A stretch of DNA of 64,000 bases, from contig WRIV01000002.1 of assembly GCA_009782555.1 (NCBI GenBank), forward strand, positions 145,111 to 209,110. The letters are read 5' to 3'. The notes under the pieces were generated by a model. The model saw only the letters and a list, made by a program, of their open reading frames with translations. It searched no databases and was not told where the DNA came from. Both the position numbers and the translations under genes were made by a program. Shown piece after piece: positions 16,766 to 25,567 of this stretch (positions within the stretch are counted from its first letter, which is position 1; each line of letters begins with the position of its first letter). This DNA comes from Treponema sp. (GTDB lineage Bacteria > Spirochaetota > Spirochaetia > Treponematales > Breznakiellaceae).

Positions 16766-16787
16766 TTTAAAAAAGGGTGAAAAATCA

Positions 16788-18008
16788 TCAAATTTGCTGT
16801 TTATAACCCGCCAGAAAGTCCCCCATCCGTTTAAGCGCCTCTTTAAGAGTTTCCCGGTCGGGAAGGAAAACAATACGGAAATGATCCGGCTTGTCCCAGT
16901 TAAAACCTGTTCCATGGACCAAAAGAAGGTGTTTTTCCCTTAACAAATCAATAATAAACTGTTCATCGCTGGTAATACCAAACCGTTCACAGTCTATTTT
17001 TGGAAAACAATAGAGAGCTCCCTTAGGGGTGGTCACAGAGAGACCGGGGATGTGGTTCACCATCTCCACAGCAATGTCCCGTTGTTCCTTTAACCGTCCC
17101 CCGGGAAGAAGCAAATCTTTTATGCTTTGGTAGCCCCCCAGGGCGGTTTGGATGCCGAGTTGGGCGGTCATATTGGCGCAAAGCCGCATATTGGAAAGCA
17201 TATTGAGCCCTTCAATGTAGCTGGCAGCACTTTTTTTGTTCCCCGAAAGACTCATCCAGCCGGAACGGAGCCCCGGCGCCCGGTACGCCTTGGAAAGACC
17301 GTCAAAACTAATGGTTAAAATTTCAGGATTAATCGTTGCCATGGGAATGTATTGTGCCCCCCCATAGGTAATACGGCCGTAAATTTCATCGGCAAAAACG
17401 ATTAACGCCTTTTCTGCAGCAATGGCGGCGATCCCCTCCAAGATTTCCCGGTCATAAACCGCCCCGGTGGGGTTATTGGGATTGATAACCACCACGGCTT
17501 TGGTCCGGTCCGTTACTTTGGCCCGAATATCGGCCAGATCGGGGTTCCAGTCGGCCTCCTCATCGCAGCGGTAATGGACGGCCTTTCCCCCCGCCAGGGT
17601 TGCCGCGGCCGTCCATAGGGGATAATCAGGCATGGGAATCAGCACCTCGTCGCCGGAGTTCAGGAGCCCCTGCATGGAAATGGAAATAAGCTCACTAACC
17701 CCATTTCCGATGTAGATATCGTCGATTCCCGTATCCATGATCCCCTTGGTTTGAAGGTCCAGTACAATGGCGTTCCGGGCCGAAAAAAGACCCTGAGCAT
17801 CCCCGTAGCCTTCGGCATCTTTCATGTTCAGGATGATATCGTGAATAATCGCATCCGGAGTATTAAGGCCAAAGGGAGCGGTATTGCCGATATTCAGCTT
17901 GATCAGAGAAAAACCCTCTTCTTCCAGCCGTTTGGCTTCCTGGAGGATCGGCCCCCGGATATCGTAACAGACATTATTCAATTTTTCCGATTTTACGATG
18001 GGTTTCAT
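16788..18008 (-). CDS. alaA: Alanine-synthesising aminotransferase (AlaA-like)
   Basis: 406 residues, aligned end to end with E. coli AlaA by eye. Shared blocks include KLNNVCYDIRGPILQEAKRL, LNIGNTAPFG, IYIGNGVSELI, PMPDYPLWTAA and NPNNPTGAVY. The PLP-binding Lys240 lies in SFDGLSKAYRAPGLRSGW. Family members transaminate pyruvate with glutamate to give alanine. The enzyme is a fold-type I homodimer in the cytoplasm. Its start overlaps the stop of the upstream membrane/TPR gene by four bases, so the two are coupled. No operon partner of amino-acid metabolism is adjacent. Confidence 0.93.
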   Translation of the reverse strand: MKPIVKSEKLNNVCYDIRGPILQEAKRLEEEGFSLIKLNIGNTAPFGLNTPDAIIHDIILNMKDAEGYGDAQGLFSARNAIVLDLQTKGIMDTGIDDIYIGNGVSELISISMQGLLNSGDEVLIPMPDYPLWTAAATLAGGKAVHYRCDEEADWNPDLADIRAKVTDRTKAVVVINPNNPTGAVYDREILEGIAAIAAEKALIVFADEIYGRITYGGAQYIPMATINPEILTISFDGLSKAYRAPGLRSGWMSLSGNKKSAASYIEGLNMLSNMRLCANMTAQLGIQTALGGYQSIKDLLLPGGRLKEQRDIAVEMVNHIPGLSVTTPKGALYCFPKIDCERFGITSDEQFIIDLLREKHLLLVHGTGFNWDKPDHFRIVFLPDRETLKEALKRMGDFLAGYKQQI

Positions 18009-18847
18009 ATTCCCGCTCCATAAAGGTAGTTTGCTGTCTTTTCCATGTAGGGCTGCAGAACCGCCGCATATACTTCGGTCTCGATGCGTTTATGCTCCCG
18101 GTTCCAGCCGTTCCGGCCAGGGAGGCTCTTTTTTACCCGTTCCTTACCTGCCTCCGCATCTTTTTTCAGTTCGGCGGACAGGCGAGGCAGGAATGCGGCC
18201 AGGGTTTCGTTCAAAAAATAAGAGGAAAGGCCCGATGGGACGGCATCCCGGCCCTCCCGGGCCAAAAGGGAAAATGATTCCGCCGCTTCTTCAAAACGGC
18301 GGGAAAGGAGCAGAGAAAAACCGTGATACCAGCGCAGCCACTCCGCTCTGCCCTTGATCCGTCCATTGATTCCGCTCTCCGGCAGCCGGGCGGCAAAAAA
18401 TTCTGCCGCCCCCTGGTAATCTTTTTGGAGGATCCGGGCGGTACCAAAACTAAGCGCATTGCCGTTTACCAGGTTTTTCTTTGCCATGAAAAGTCTTTTT
18501 TCCAGTTCCGTCACAGACCGGGTGTCGGAAAGAACCAGATAGGTATTGAGCAGGAGTATCACCAGCCGGGAACTGTAGCGTCTTTTTTGAAGCACCTTGT
18601 TTTCCAGTTCCTGAATCAGGGCGGGCCAGTCTTCTTTTTCCAGCAAGGTGTAAATCCGGTAATTTAGTCCAAAATAAAGGTCTCCTGCGGCCAAGATCAA
18701 GAGGATCAGGGGTGCCAAAAACCAGCCGGATCGCCAAAAACCAAAAGCCATGTCTTTTCCCAGAATTACCAGGGGCATAACAAAGATCACCCCCAGAAAA
18801 AGGACCATCAGGACGTTAAAAAAAATGATTACCGATTTGAATTTCAA
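18005..18847 (-). CDS. Two-helix membrane protein with TPR-like cytoplasmic or periplasmic domain
   Basis: 280 residues. Two membrane segments occupy about residues 7-30 and 40-58 (VLMVLFLGVIFVMPLVIL, FLAPLILLILAAGDLYFG). The remaining 220 residues are helical with TPR-like pairs (YTLLEKEDWPALIQELENKV, ARILQKDYQGAAEFFAARL, GFSLLLSRRFEEAAESFSLL). No enzyme motif is visible. It is translationally coupled to alaA through a four-base overlap, and its promoter region is shared with the divergent HD-GYP gene. I do not recognise a named family. It may be a conserved spirochaetal protein. Confidence 0.75.
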   Translation of the reverse strand: MKFKSVIIFFNVLMVLFLGVIFVMPLVILGKDMAFGFWRSGWFLAPLILLILAAGDLYFGLNYRIYTLLEKEDWPALIQELENKVLQKRRYSSRLVILLLNTYLVLSDTRSVTELEKRLFMAKKNLVNGNALSFGTARILQKDYQGAAEFFAARLPESGINGRIKGRAEWLRWYHGFSLLLSRRFEEAAESFSLLAREGRDAVPSGLSSYFLNETLAAFLPRLSAELKKDAEAGKERVKKSLPGRNGWNREHKRIETEVYAAVLQPYMEKTANYLYGAGI

Positions 18848-18880
18848 TGTGAATCCTTAAGTAATTGCCTTTTTTGGCGT

Positions 18881-18909
18881 TATAATTCATAATAGTAAAT
18901 TGGAGGGAG
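18881..18909 (+). promoter_or_regulatory. -10 element and displaced ribosome site before the HD-GYP gene
   Basis: A perfect TATAAT at 18881-18886 without a clear -35, then GGAGGGAG at 18902-18909. The strong ribosome site is 29 bases before the first in-frame ATG (18939) but 8 bases before an in-frame ATT (18918). Confidence 0.5.
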
Positions 18910-18938
18910 CTTCGTCAATTTCTTTTGACGCTATTTTT

Positions 18939-20063
18939 ATGAAGAACTATGGCATTGACAGTATCCCCATGGGGAGTTTCTTCAGCGAACCGGTGTATCT
19001 GGATAAAAATTTCATACTGACCGCTCCGGAGGTAAACTTTTCCCAAGAACTCCTGAAAACCCTTAAAATCTGGGAATTCAAAGAAGTCCGGAGCGAAGGG
19101 GATCCCCAGGAGGATTATTCCGGCGCCGAAGAAATTGTCCAGGAAGCGGAGGGGGAAAAATCCCTTTTAAGCGATGGGGCGGAGTTACGGGAGGCGGAAA
19201 AATTCTACACCGATTTTCTTAAATATGTAGAAAACCTTTTTACCCAGATGCTTACCAAGAAAGAACTCTACTTTAGCCAAATATCGGAGCGTATAAAAGA
19301 GCTCTGTGATATTATCAGGGATAACCGCCGCCATATTCTGCGGGCCATGAAAAATGACATAGAAATCAAAAATTATCTTGCTTCCCATGCACTACGATCC
19401 ACCATCATAGCAATCATCATCGGCAATTATCTTAAACTCCCCCCTTACCGTCTTATTGAACTGGGGGTGGCAGCGCTGCTTCATGAAGCCGGAATGATTC
19501 AACTTCCCACCCATACCTACTTAAGCGACCGGACACTTACTCCTCAGGAACAGAAACTGATCCTGAGCCATCCCATTTATGGTTTTAATCTGTTAAAAAA
19601 CTATGATTTTCCCCTGGTGGTAAACCTGGCGGCTCTGGAACACCACGAACGGGAAAACGGTACCGGATATCCTCAAAAATTAACCGGGGACAAAATAAGC
19701 CTCTATGCAAAGATCATTGCCGTGGCCTGTTCCTACGAAGCCCTGACCAATTCCCGGCCCCACAAGGATGCTAAAGACGGGTATTCGGGGATGCTGGATC
19801 TCCTGAAAAACGAAGGCAAGCAGTACGACGATACTGTCGTCAAGGCCCTGGTTTTTTCCCTTTCGATTTATCCCATAGGCCTTTATGTACTCCTCTCCAG
19901 CGGCGGAAAAGGCCAGGTGGTGGATGTAAACCCGGAAAACCCCAAATTCCCCATAGTTCAGGTATTCGGCGAACTAAATCCCGACGGCAAAAACAAAGTT
20001 ATCGAAACTTCCCAGGAAGGGGTGCATATTATCCGGCCCCTTCAAAAAGAAGAAATTGCATAA
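18939..20063 (+). CDS. HD-GYP domain protein with altered HD motif
   Basis: 374 residues from ATG 18939. An N-terminal domain (MKNYGIDSIPMGSFFSEPVYL) is followed by an acidic linker and an HD-GYP domain from about residue 140. The GYP signature HHERENGTGYP is intact and the downstream metal-ligand His in LSHPIYGF is present. The core HD dyad is His-Glu (LLHEAGM, residues 182-183) and the usual Lys three residues later is Met. HD-GYP enzymes hydrolyse cyclic-di-GMP with a two- or three-iron centre. With the Asp and Lys replaced, this one may be slow, altered or purely regulatory. The start is uncertain: a good ribosome site lies 29 bases upstream, better placed for an ATT codon at 18918. TTG at 18900 overlaps that site and is unlikely. 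Confidence 0.85.
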   Translation: MKNYGIDSIPMGSFFSEPVYLDKNFILTAPEVNFSQELLKTLKIWEFKEVRSEGDPQEDYSGAEEIVQEAEGEKSLLSDGAELREAEKFYTDFLKYVENLFTQMLTKKELYFSQISERIKELCDIIRDNRRHILRAMKNDIEIKNYLASHALRSTIIAIIIGNYLKLPPYRLIELGVAALLHEAGMIQLPTHTYLSDRTLTPQEQKLILSHPIYGFNLLKNYDFPLVVNLAALEHHERENGTGYPQKLTGDKISLYAKIIAVACSYEALTNSRPHKDAKDGYSGMLDLLKNEGKQYDDTVVKALVFSLSIYPIGLYVLLSSGGKGQVVDVNPENPKFPIVQVFGELNPDGKNKVIETSQEGVHIIRPLQKEEIA

Positions 20064-20128
20064 AAACACCCGATTAATTGCAAAGTGTTTCATAATAAAT
20101 ATTTCTAACTAAATAAGCCCGCATAAAA

Positions 20129-21355
20129 TCATGGCAAGCTGGAGCGGTTAACAGATTCCTTGTAAATCTCCACCAGCCGTTCGGTAATGCTACCAATGGT
20201 CCAGCGCTGTGCATAAAGACGGGCGTCTTCCGCTTTATTCCGGTAAAGATCATCATTACCCAATAACTGCAGAACCCGATCTCTGAATTCAGCCCGATCG
20301 TTTTGCACCATAAAACCGCCCCGGTCCCCTTCCATTACTTGGAGGGTTCCCATAACGCCAATGGCCACCACGGGGATTCCCGACAGCATGGCTTCGATGG
20401 TTACCAGGCCCTGGGTTTCCGTTAACGATGGCATGACGAAGATATGGGACACGGCATAGACCATGGACAGATCTTCCCGTTCCAGGTAACCGGTAAAGAC
20501 GCAGTTCTCCCCCACCCCGTAATTTTTGGCTTCTTCCTTATATGCGTTCTGCCAGGGGCCATTGCCGGCAATCAGCAAAGCCAGATCAGGATGCTTTGCC
20601 AGAAGTTCGGGAAAAAGCTGAATGACAAAACTTAAATTTTTTTCTTTTGCCACCCGGCCGGCAAAGAGCAGTATCCGCTTTCCCCTGATGGCCGGATATT
20701 TTTGTTCCAGTTGATACCGAAAGTTTTCGAGTTTTTCGGCGTTGTGCCGGAACAGGGCCGGATCGATCCCCGTGGGAAGCTGGCGGATTTCTTTTTTAAT
20801 GTGATAGCTCCTTACCATTTCTTCGATCTGGGCGGTGGGGACGATCACCGTATCAGAACGTTCAAGAAGAAATTTTGTATACCGCCGGATAATAAAACGG
20901 AGAAAAAAATCGGGGATCAGGGGAAAATAATTCACCGCATAATCTTCCCATATCGTATGAAAGGTATAGACCGCCGGAAGGCGCCGTTTCTTTGCATAGC
21001 CAAAACCAAAATCGCCGATGATAAATTCCGTATTAACATGAATCACCTCAGGACCGAAGGCGTCCAATTCCCCTTCCATCCAGCGGCGCTTGTGGAGTTT
21101 TGCTGCCCTGTCTTCCTTGGAAAAAAACACTCCATGGGAAGGAACCCGAAGAACCTTTAGTTTTTCCCTGGCCGGGTCTTTTTGCGCTCCGGTTACCGGC
21201 GTAATCATGTCCGTCATGGAATCAACAGGATATTGGGAACAGACGATCATCACATCATGGCCTGCCCTGACCAGCGCCAGGGAAAAGGTATCCACCGAAA
21301 CGGTAACGCCGTTTACCCGGGGCCAATATGCATCGGAAAACATAACTATTTTCAT
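20129..21355 (-). CDS. GT4 glycosyltransferase, probably diacylglycerol glucosyltransferase type
   Basis: 408 residues with the two-domain GT-B fold. The N-terminal glycine loop is FSDAYWPRVNGVTVSVDTF, followed by the VIHVNTEFIIGDFG and VYTFHTIWEDY blocks typical of the Acholeplasma/Borrelia monoglucosyldiacylglycerol synthase group. The C-terminal sugar-nucleotide domain has LLFAGRVAKEKN, LLIAGNGPWQ and the E-x7-E motif (ETQGLVTIEAM). The likely reaction is transfer of a hexose to a membrane lipid on the cytoplasmic leaflet. The acceptor is inferred from family resemblance only. It diverges from the SSS symporter gene with about 60 bases between starts. Confidence 0.85.
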   Translation of the reverse strand: MKIVMFSDAYWPRVNGVTVSVDTFSLALVRAGHDVMIVCSQYPVDSMTDMITPVTGAQKDPAREKLKVLRVPSHGVFFSKEDRAAKLHKRRWMEGELDAFGPEVIHVNTEFIIGDFGFGYAKKRRLPAVYTFHTIWEDYAVNYFPLIPDFFLRFIIRRYTKFLLERSDTVIVPTAQIEEMVRSYHIKKEIRQLPTGIDPALFRHNAEKLENFRYQLEQKYPAIRGKRILLFAGRVAKEKNLSFVIQLFPELLAKHPDLALLIAGNGPWQNAYKEEAKNYGVGENCVFTGYLEREDLSMVYAVSHIFVMPSLTETQGLVTIEAMLSGIPVVAIGVMGTLQVMEGDRGGFMVQNDRAEFRDRVLQLLGNDDLYRNKAEDARLYAQRWTIGSITERLVEIYKESVNRSSLP

Positions 21356-21413
21356 GCGCCTTGAGTATAAAGCGCTGGAATAAAATCATCAATCCTGATA
21401 CAGTTTCTTTATT

Positions 21414-22883
21414 ATGGTGCGCATCGGCATTGTTTTTCTGGCAGCCTTTCTCGCCCTCATGACCGGCATTGGCATTTGGGGAATGAAAAAGACAAAAAAC
21501 CTGGGGGATTTTTTTCTGGGGGGCAGAACTCTGGGACCCTGGGTTTCTGCAGTTGCTTATGGAACAACCTACTTTTCCGCGGTTATCTTTATCGGCTTTG
21601 CCGGCACCCAGGGCTGGCAATTTGGCCTGAATGCATTGTGGATCGCCCTGGGCAACGGCCTGATCGGGGCAGGTCTTGCATGGATTGTACTGGCCCGCCG
21701 GACCCGGCGGATGACTCAAAACCTGAATACCATGACCATGCCCGAATTCCTTCAGGAACGTTACGGTGCCAAACAGCTAAAACCTCTGGCGGCGTCGGTG
21801 ATCTTCTTTTTCCTCCTTCCCTACTCGGCCAGCGTATTTAAAGGCCTGGGGCATTTGTTTGAAGCGGTTTTTGGCATCCCCTACGATCTGGCCCTCCTTA
21901 TTATGATTGCCTTTACCGGGGTCTACCTGATCCTGGGCGGTTATTTTGCCATCGCCATCACCGACTTTATCCAGGGAATCATTATGTTCGCCGGAGCGGG
22001 GGCCATGGTTCTGATCATCGCCGGCAAGGGGGGCGGCCTGTTTGAAATGCTTGGAAAAGCCGCAGAGGCTTATCACCTCCATATCCCGCCGGAAAGACAA
22101 CCCGCCATTCTTACCATCGCAAGCCTAGTGTTTATGACCAGCTTTGGTACCTGGGGGCTGCCGCAGATGGCCCAGAAGTTTTATGCCATAAAAAACGAAC
22201 AGGTGATTTCAAAGGCAGCGGTTGTTACCACGGCCTTTGCCTTGATGATAGGTTTTTCCGCCTATGCCACTGGAACATTCAGCCATGTATTCTTTAATAA
22301 CGAAACGGTTCCCCAGGCCGAAGGAAAAATTCTCTACGACCAGATCATTCCCGCCCTGCTTACTGGTCAGCTTACGGGAAATCTGCAGTTCTTCCTGGCC
22401 TTGATACTCCTCCTGGTGCTTTCCGCATCCATGTCCACTTTGTCCAGCCTGGTGCTGGTTTCTTCTTCCGCCGTGGCCATAGATCTCTACCCCTCCAGGG
22501 TAGACACCAAAACCGGCAAGGATCGTTCCGTGGCGATGATGCGGTTTCTTTCGGCGATCTTCATTGTAATATCCTATTTTATTTCCCGGTTTCAGTTCAG
22601 CTTTATCGTATACCTGATGTCTCTTTCCTGGGGGGTTGTCTCCGGCGCCTTTGCAGCGCCCTACATACTGGGGCTTTATTCCCGCCGGGTTACCAAGGCC
22701 GGGGCGTATGCGGGGATGCTCACCGGAATAGCAGCGATGATCATCCTGTTCTTCTGGCTGGGAGCAAACCAATCGCCCCTGGCAGCATCCATTTCGATAC
22801 TTCTCCCCTTTATCGTGGTGAGTATCGTTTCCGCCCTTACTGCACCGCCTGACAAGGCACTGGTGGACAAAGCCTTTGAATAA
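21414..22883 (+). CDS. Sodium:solute symporter (SSS family)
   Basis: 489 residues with about 13 hydrophobic helices in the LeuT fold of PutP-type symporters. Visible family blocks are GDFFLGGRTLGPWVSAVAYG near the N-terminus, FLQERYGAK, GVYLILGGYFAIAITDFIQG, and SASMSTLSSLVLVSSSAVAID carrying the Na2-site serines. It imports an organic solute with Na+. The substrate cannot be assigned, but the stop overlaps the iorA start, so co-transcription with a 2-oxoacid:ferredoxin oxidoreductase suggests an aromatic amino acid or organic acid. A GTG one codon after the ATG is an alternative start. Confidence 0.88.
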   Translation: MVRIGIVFLAAFLALMTGIGIWGMKKTKNLGDFFLGGRTLGPWVSAVAYGTTYFSAVIFIGFAGTQGWQFGLNALWIALGNGLIGAGLAWIVLARRTRRMTQNLNTMTMPEFLQERYGAKQLKPLAASVIFFFLLPYSASVFKGLGHLFEAVFGIPYDLALLIMIAFTGVYLILGGYFAIAITDFIQGIIMFAGAGAMVLIIAGKGGGLFEMLGKAAEAYHLHIPPERQPAILTIASLVFMTSFGTWGLPQMAQKFYAIKNEQVISKAAVVTTAFALMIGFSAYATGTFSHVFFNNETVPQAEGKILYDQIIPALLTGQLTGNLQFFLALILLLVLSASMSTLSSLVLVSSSAVAIDLYPSRVDTKTGKDRSVAMMRFLSAIFIVISYFISRFQFSFIVYLMSLSWGVVSGAFAAPYILGLYSRRVTKAGAYAGMLTGIAAMIILFFWLGANQSPLAASISILLPFIVVSIVSALTAPPDKALVDKAFE

Positions 22884-24549
22884 CCTGACTCTGCTGGGAG
22901 ACGAAGCGGTAGCGCTGGGGGCCATTCATGCAGGTCTCAGCGCAGCCTACGGATACCCCGGTACTCCCTCCACAGAAATAATGGAATTCATCCAGGATTG
23001 GAAAGAAAGATCATTTATCGCAAAATGGTGCGCCAACGAAAAGACCGCTCTGGAAGCGGCTCTGGGAACTTCCTTTGCGGGCAAGCGCTCCATAGTAACT
23101 ATGAAGCATGTGGGTCTTAACGTTGCATCGGATCCTTTTATGAACAGCGCTCTTCTGGAAATCAATGGGGGACTGGTTATCGCCGTCGCCGATGATCCGG
23201 GGATGCACAGTTCCCAGGGAGAACAGGATTCCCGGTTTTACGCTTTCTTTGCCCTGATCCCCTGTCTGGAACCCCGCAGCCAGCAGGAAGCTTACGATAT
23301 GTGCAGGGAAGCCTTTGATCTTTCGGAACGCTTCCATGTACCGGTGGTGATCCGCCTGGCAACCCGGCTTTCCCATGCCCGTTCCGTGGTCTGCCCAGCC
23401 CCCGGCAAATTTCAAAATTCATGTTCTAAGGCAAAGGACAAAACCCAGTGGATGCTTCTGCCTGCCCATGCCCGGCGGAACTATGCGGCTCTTATTGTCA
23501 AGCAGGAGGAAATCCGCCGCTGGTCCGCCGCCCATCCGGTGAACAAACTGGAACTGGAGGACCGGGCCTTTGCGGTGATCACCTCCGGCCTGGGGGGAAA
23601 CTATTACGAAGAAAACCTGACGGACCTGGCGGCGGTCCGGAACAGGATGCCATCCCGGCTCCACATCGGGGTATATCCCCTGCCGGAAGAATCCATCCGA
23701 AAGTTGTGCGAAAAGGCAAAGGAAATCCTGGTAATCGAAGAAGGCCAGCCCCTGATCGAAGAACGCCTAAGGGGAATCCTATCCCAATCTATAAATATCC
23801 GGGGGCGGCTTGGAGAAAATAAAGACTCCGAACCAAAGATCCCCCGGACCGGAGAACTGGATCCGGACAATGTCCGGGCGGCCCTGGGACTTCCGCCCCG
23901 GACTTCGGTGCTGGAGATTCTTCCCGCGGGAGATCCCGCCGCCGTTTTTGCCGAAGGAAAAATTGGCCGCCCTCCCCAGTTATGCCAGGGCTGTCCCCAC
24001 GCAGACAGTTATGAAACCCTGAACCGGGTTGTAAAAGCCCTGGACGATTCAGAAGGCCATCCCAAGGTATGCGTTAATTCGGATATCGGCTGCTATTCCC
24101 TGGGGGCAGCCCCGCCCTATTCAGCTATTGAATCCATTGTCTGCATGGGGGCCAGTGTGAGCATGGCCCGGGGGGCCGCCGATGCAGGAATCCCTTATGC
24201 TTTTGCGGTTATCGGAGATTCTACCTTTATTCATTCGGGGATCACTGCCTTAATTGATGCGGCAGAAGCAAATACCCCCATGACGCTAATCATCCTGGAC
24301 AATTCCACCGTCGCCATGACAGGCTGCCAAATGACAGCCTTTCCTTCGGCCAAGCTCAAAAACCTGATCCTAGGTACGGGACTTGATCCGGCCCATTATC
24401 TGGAACTGGAAGCAAAAAAACAACTTATCGAAGAAAATGCCGCAAAGTTGCAGCAGGAAGCGGAATACCGGGGCCTTTCGGTGGCTGTTTTTAAACGGGA
24501 ATGCCTGGAAGCAGCCAGGAAACGCCTTAAATCGGAGAAAACACAGTGA
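22876..24549 (+). CDS. iorA: Indolepyruvate:ferredoxin oxidoreductase alpha subunit lacking the ferredoxin domain
   Basis: 557 residues from a TTG inside the end of the symporter gene (eight-base overlap). The N-terminal pyrimidine-binding half has GDEAVALGAIHAGLSAAYGYPGTPSTEI and KHVGLNVASDPFM. The C-terminal TPP half has QGCPHADSY, NSDIGCYSLGAAPPY, the cofactor motif GDSTFIHSG, and DNSTVAMTGCQ. IorA with IorB oxidises arylpyruvates to aryl-CoA, reducing ferredoxin. Typical IorA ends in a 2[4Fe-4S] ferredoxin-like domain. Here the protein stops after SVAVFKRECLEAARKRLK and no CxxCxxCxxxCP motif exists anywhere in it. Electrons must leave by another route, or the separate flavodoxin-like gene nearby takes that role (inference). 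The iorB start overlaps the stop (GTGA). Confidence 0.9.
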   Translation: MNNLTLLGDEAVALGAIHAGLSAAYGYPGTPSTEIMEFIQDWKERSFIAKWCANEKTALEAALGTSFAGKRSIVTMKHVGLNVASDPFMNSALLEINGGLVIAVADDPGMHSSQGEQDSRFYAFFALIPCLEPRSQQEAYDMCREAFDLSERFHVPVVIRLATRLSHARSVVCPAPGKFQNSCSKAKDKTQWMLLPAHARRNYAALIVKQEEIRRWSAAHPVNKLELEDRAFAVITSGLGGNYYEENLTDLAAVRNRMPSRLHIGVYPLPEESIRKLCEKAKEILVIEEGQPLIEERLRGILSQSINIRGRLGENKDSEPKIPRTGELDPDNVRAALGLPPRTSVLEILPAGDPAAVFAEGKIGRPPQLCQGCPHADSYETLNRVVKALDDSEGHPKVCVNSDIGCYSLGAAPPYSAIESIVCMGASVSMARGAADAGIPYAFAVIGDSTFIHSGITALIDAAEANTPMTLIILDNSTVAMTGCQMTAFPSAKLKNLILGTGLDPAHYLELEAKKQLIEENAAKLQQEAEYRGLSVAVFKRECLEAARKRLKSEKTQ

Positions 24550-25118
24550 AATGCGACTGCATCCTGGCGGGCGTAGGCGGCCAGGGAGTGCTGTCCATCT
24601 CCGCCATTATTGCCCAATCGGCAGGCAAGGCGGGGTTTTCAGTACGGCAAAGCGAGGTCCACGGCATGGCCCAGCGGGGAGGCGCCGTACTGGCCCACCT
24701 GCGGCTGGCAGAAACGGAAATAGCGGGAGATCTGGTTCCCCGGGGCGGAGCGGATCTTATTATTGCCACCGAACCCCTGGAAAGCCTCCGTTATCTTTCA
24801 TGGCTTTCGCCAAAAGGAATGTTGGTTAGTTCGGCGGAAAATTTTATCAATATTCCCAACTATCCCGAAACGACGGAAATAGAAAAGGCTGTTAAAAGCC
24901 TTCCAAAGTCCATATTGATTAACGCGACGGAACTGGCAAAAGAAGCGGGTCACCCCCGGGCGGTTAACATGGTAATGGTGGGTGCCGCCAGTTTATTCCT
25001 TCCCATTCCGGAAGAAACCCTGGAAGAAACCATAACAGAAATATTTGCCGCCAATGATCCAAAACTGGCGGAAACAAATATAAGGGCCTTAAAACTGGGA
25101 CGTCTGCAAAATACTTGA
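24546..25118 (+). CDS. iorB: Indolepyruvate:ferredoxin oxidoreductase beta subunit
   Basis: 190 residues from a GTG overlapping the iorA stop by four bases. It is the gamma-domain of 2-oxoacid oxidoreductases: GVGGQGVLSISAIIAQSA at the N-terminus, then SEVHGMAQRGGAVLAHLR and ADLIIATEPLESLRYL. This matches the usual IorB length and pairs with IorA in an (alpha beta)2 enzyme in the cytoplasm. The three-gene run symporter-iorA-iorB is tightly overlapped and must be one transcript. A CoA-binding role follows from the family. Confidence 0.93.
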   Translation: MKCDCILAGVGGQGVLSISAIIAQSAGKAGFSVRQSEVHGMAQRGGAVLAHLRLAETEIAGDLVPRGGADLIIATEPLESLRYLSWLSPKGMLVSSAENFINIPNYPETTEIEKAVKSLPKSILINATELAKEAGHPRAVNMVMVGAASLFLPIPEETLEETITEIFAANDPKLAETNIRALKLGRLQNT

Positions 25119-25150
25119 CATGACCCAGAGGGATATTTATACTGCAATTT

Positions 25151-25567
25151 GTGGAAAAAACCGCTCTCATCATAACTGACGACTCAGAAAGCACCAGGAA
25201 AACTGCAGAATCCATCGCCTCATTATTGACAACATGGAAAGTTGTTTCTATTACCGCCGGTGATTTTGACGGAACACAGCTGCTTCCAGCGGATATATAT
25301 TTTTTTGGGGCAGAAAAGTCTAACCCCCCTTCATTTTCCTATTTGCACAAAATGCTCCAGCACATTAACCTCGCCGGACGGCTCTGCGGCATTTTTTCCG
25401 CCTCACAAGAAGCCGCCGGTTATCTGCGCAACATGGTCCGCGATTCGGAACTGGCTCTGCATCCCGATCCTTTCCTTGGAGAGGGAGATATAAAAACATG
25501 GACCGAAAAAATTGTTAAACTCTATACAGTCGATGTAATAGGCAGTTCTGATGGCCTTCAATCTTGA
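25151..25567 (+). CDS. Small flavodoxin-like-fold protein
   Basis: 138 residues from a GTG at 25151. The chain starts with a beta strand and an Asp/Ser-rich loop (ALIITDDSESTRKTAESIA) where a flavodoxin would bind FMN phosphate. An FFGAEKSNPPSFSYLHKML loop and GIFSASQEAAGYLRNMV follow, in flavodoxin-like order. The FMN-loop consensus (T/SxTGNT) is not preserved, so cofactor binding is uncertain. It lies 32 bases after iorB and overlaps the apt start by 17 bases, so it is in the same run. It could be the electron carrier missing from the shortened IorA, but that is inference. Confidence 0.6.
   Translation: MEKTALIITDDSESTRKTAESIASLLTTWKVVSITAGDFDGTQLLPADIYFFGAEKSNPPSFSYLHKMLQHINLAGRLCGIFSASQEAAGYLRNMVRDSELALHPDPFLGEGDIKTWTEKIVKLYTVDVIGSSDGLQS

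Noticed and set aside
22209..22925. 238-codon minus-strand open frame inside the symporter gene
   Set aside because: Strongly charged antisense translation of hydrophobic helices, not a real protein.
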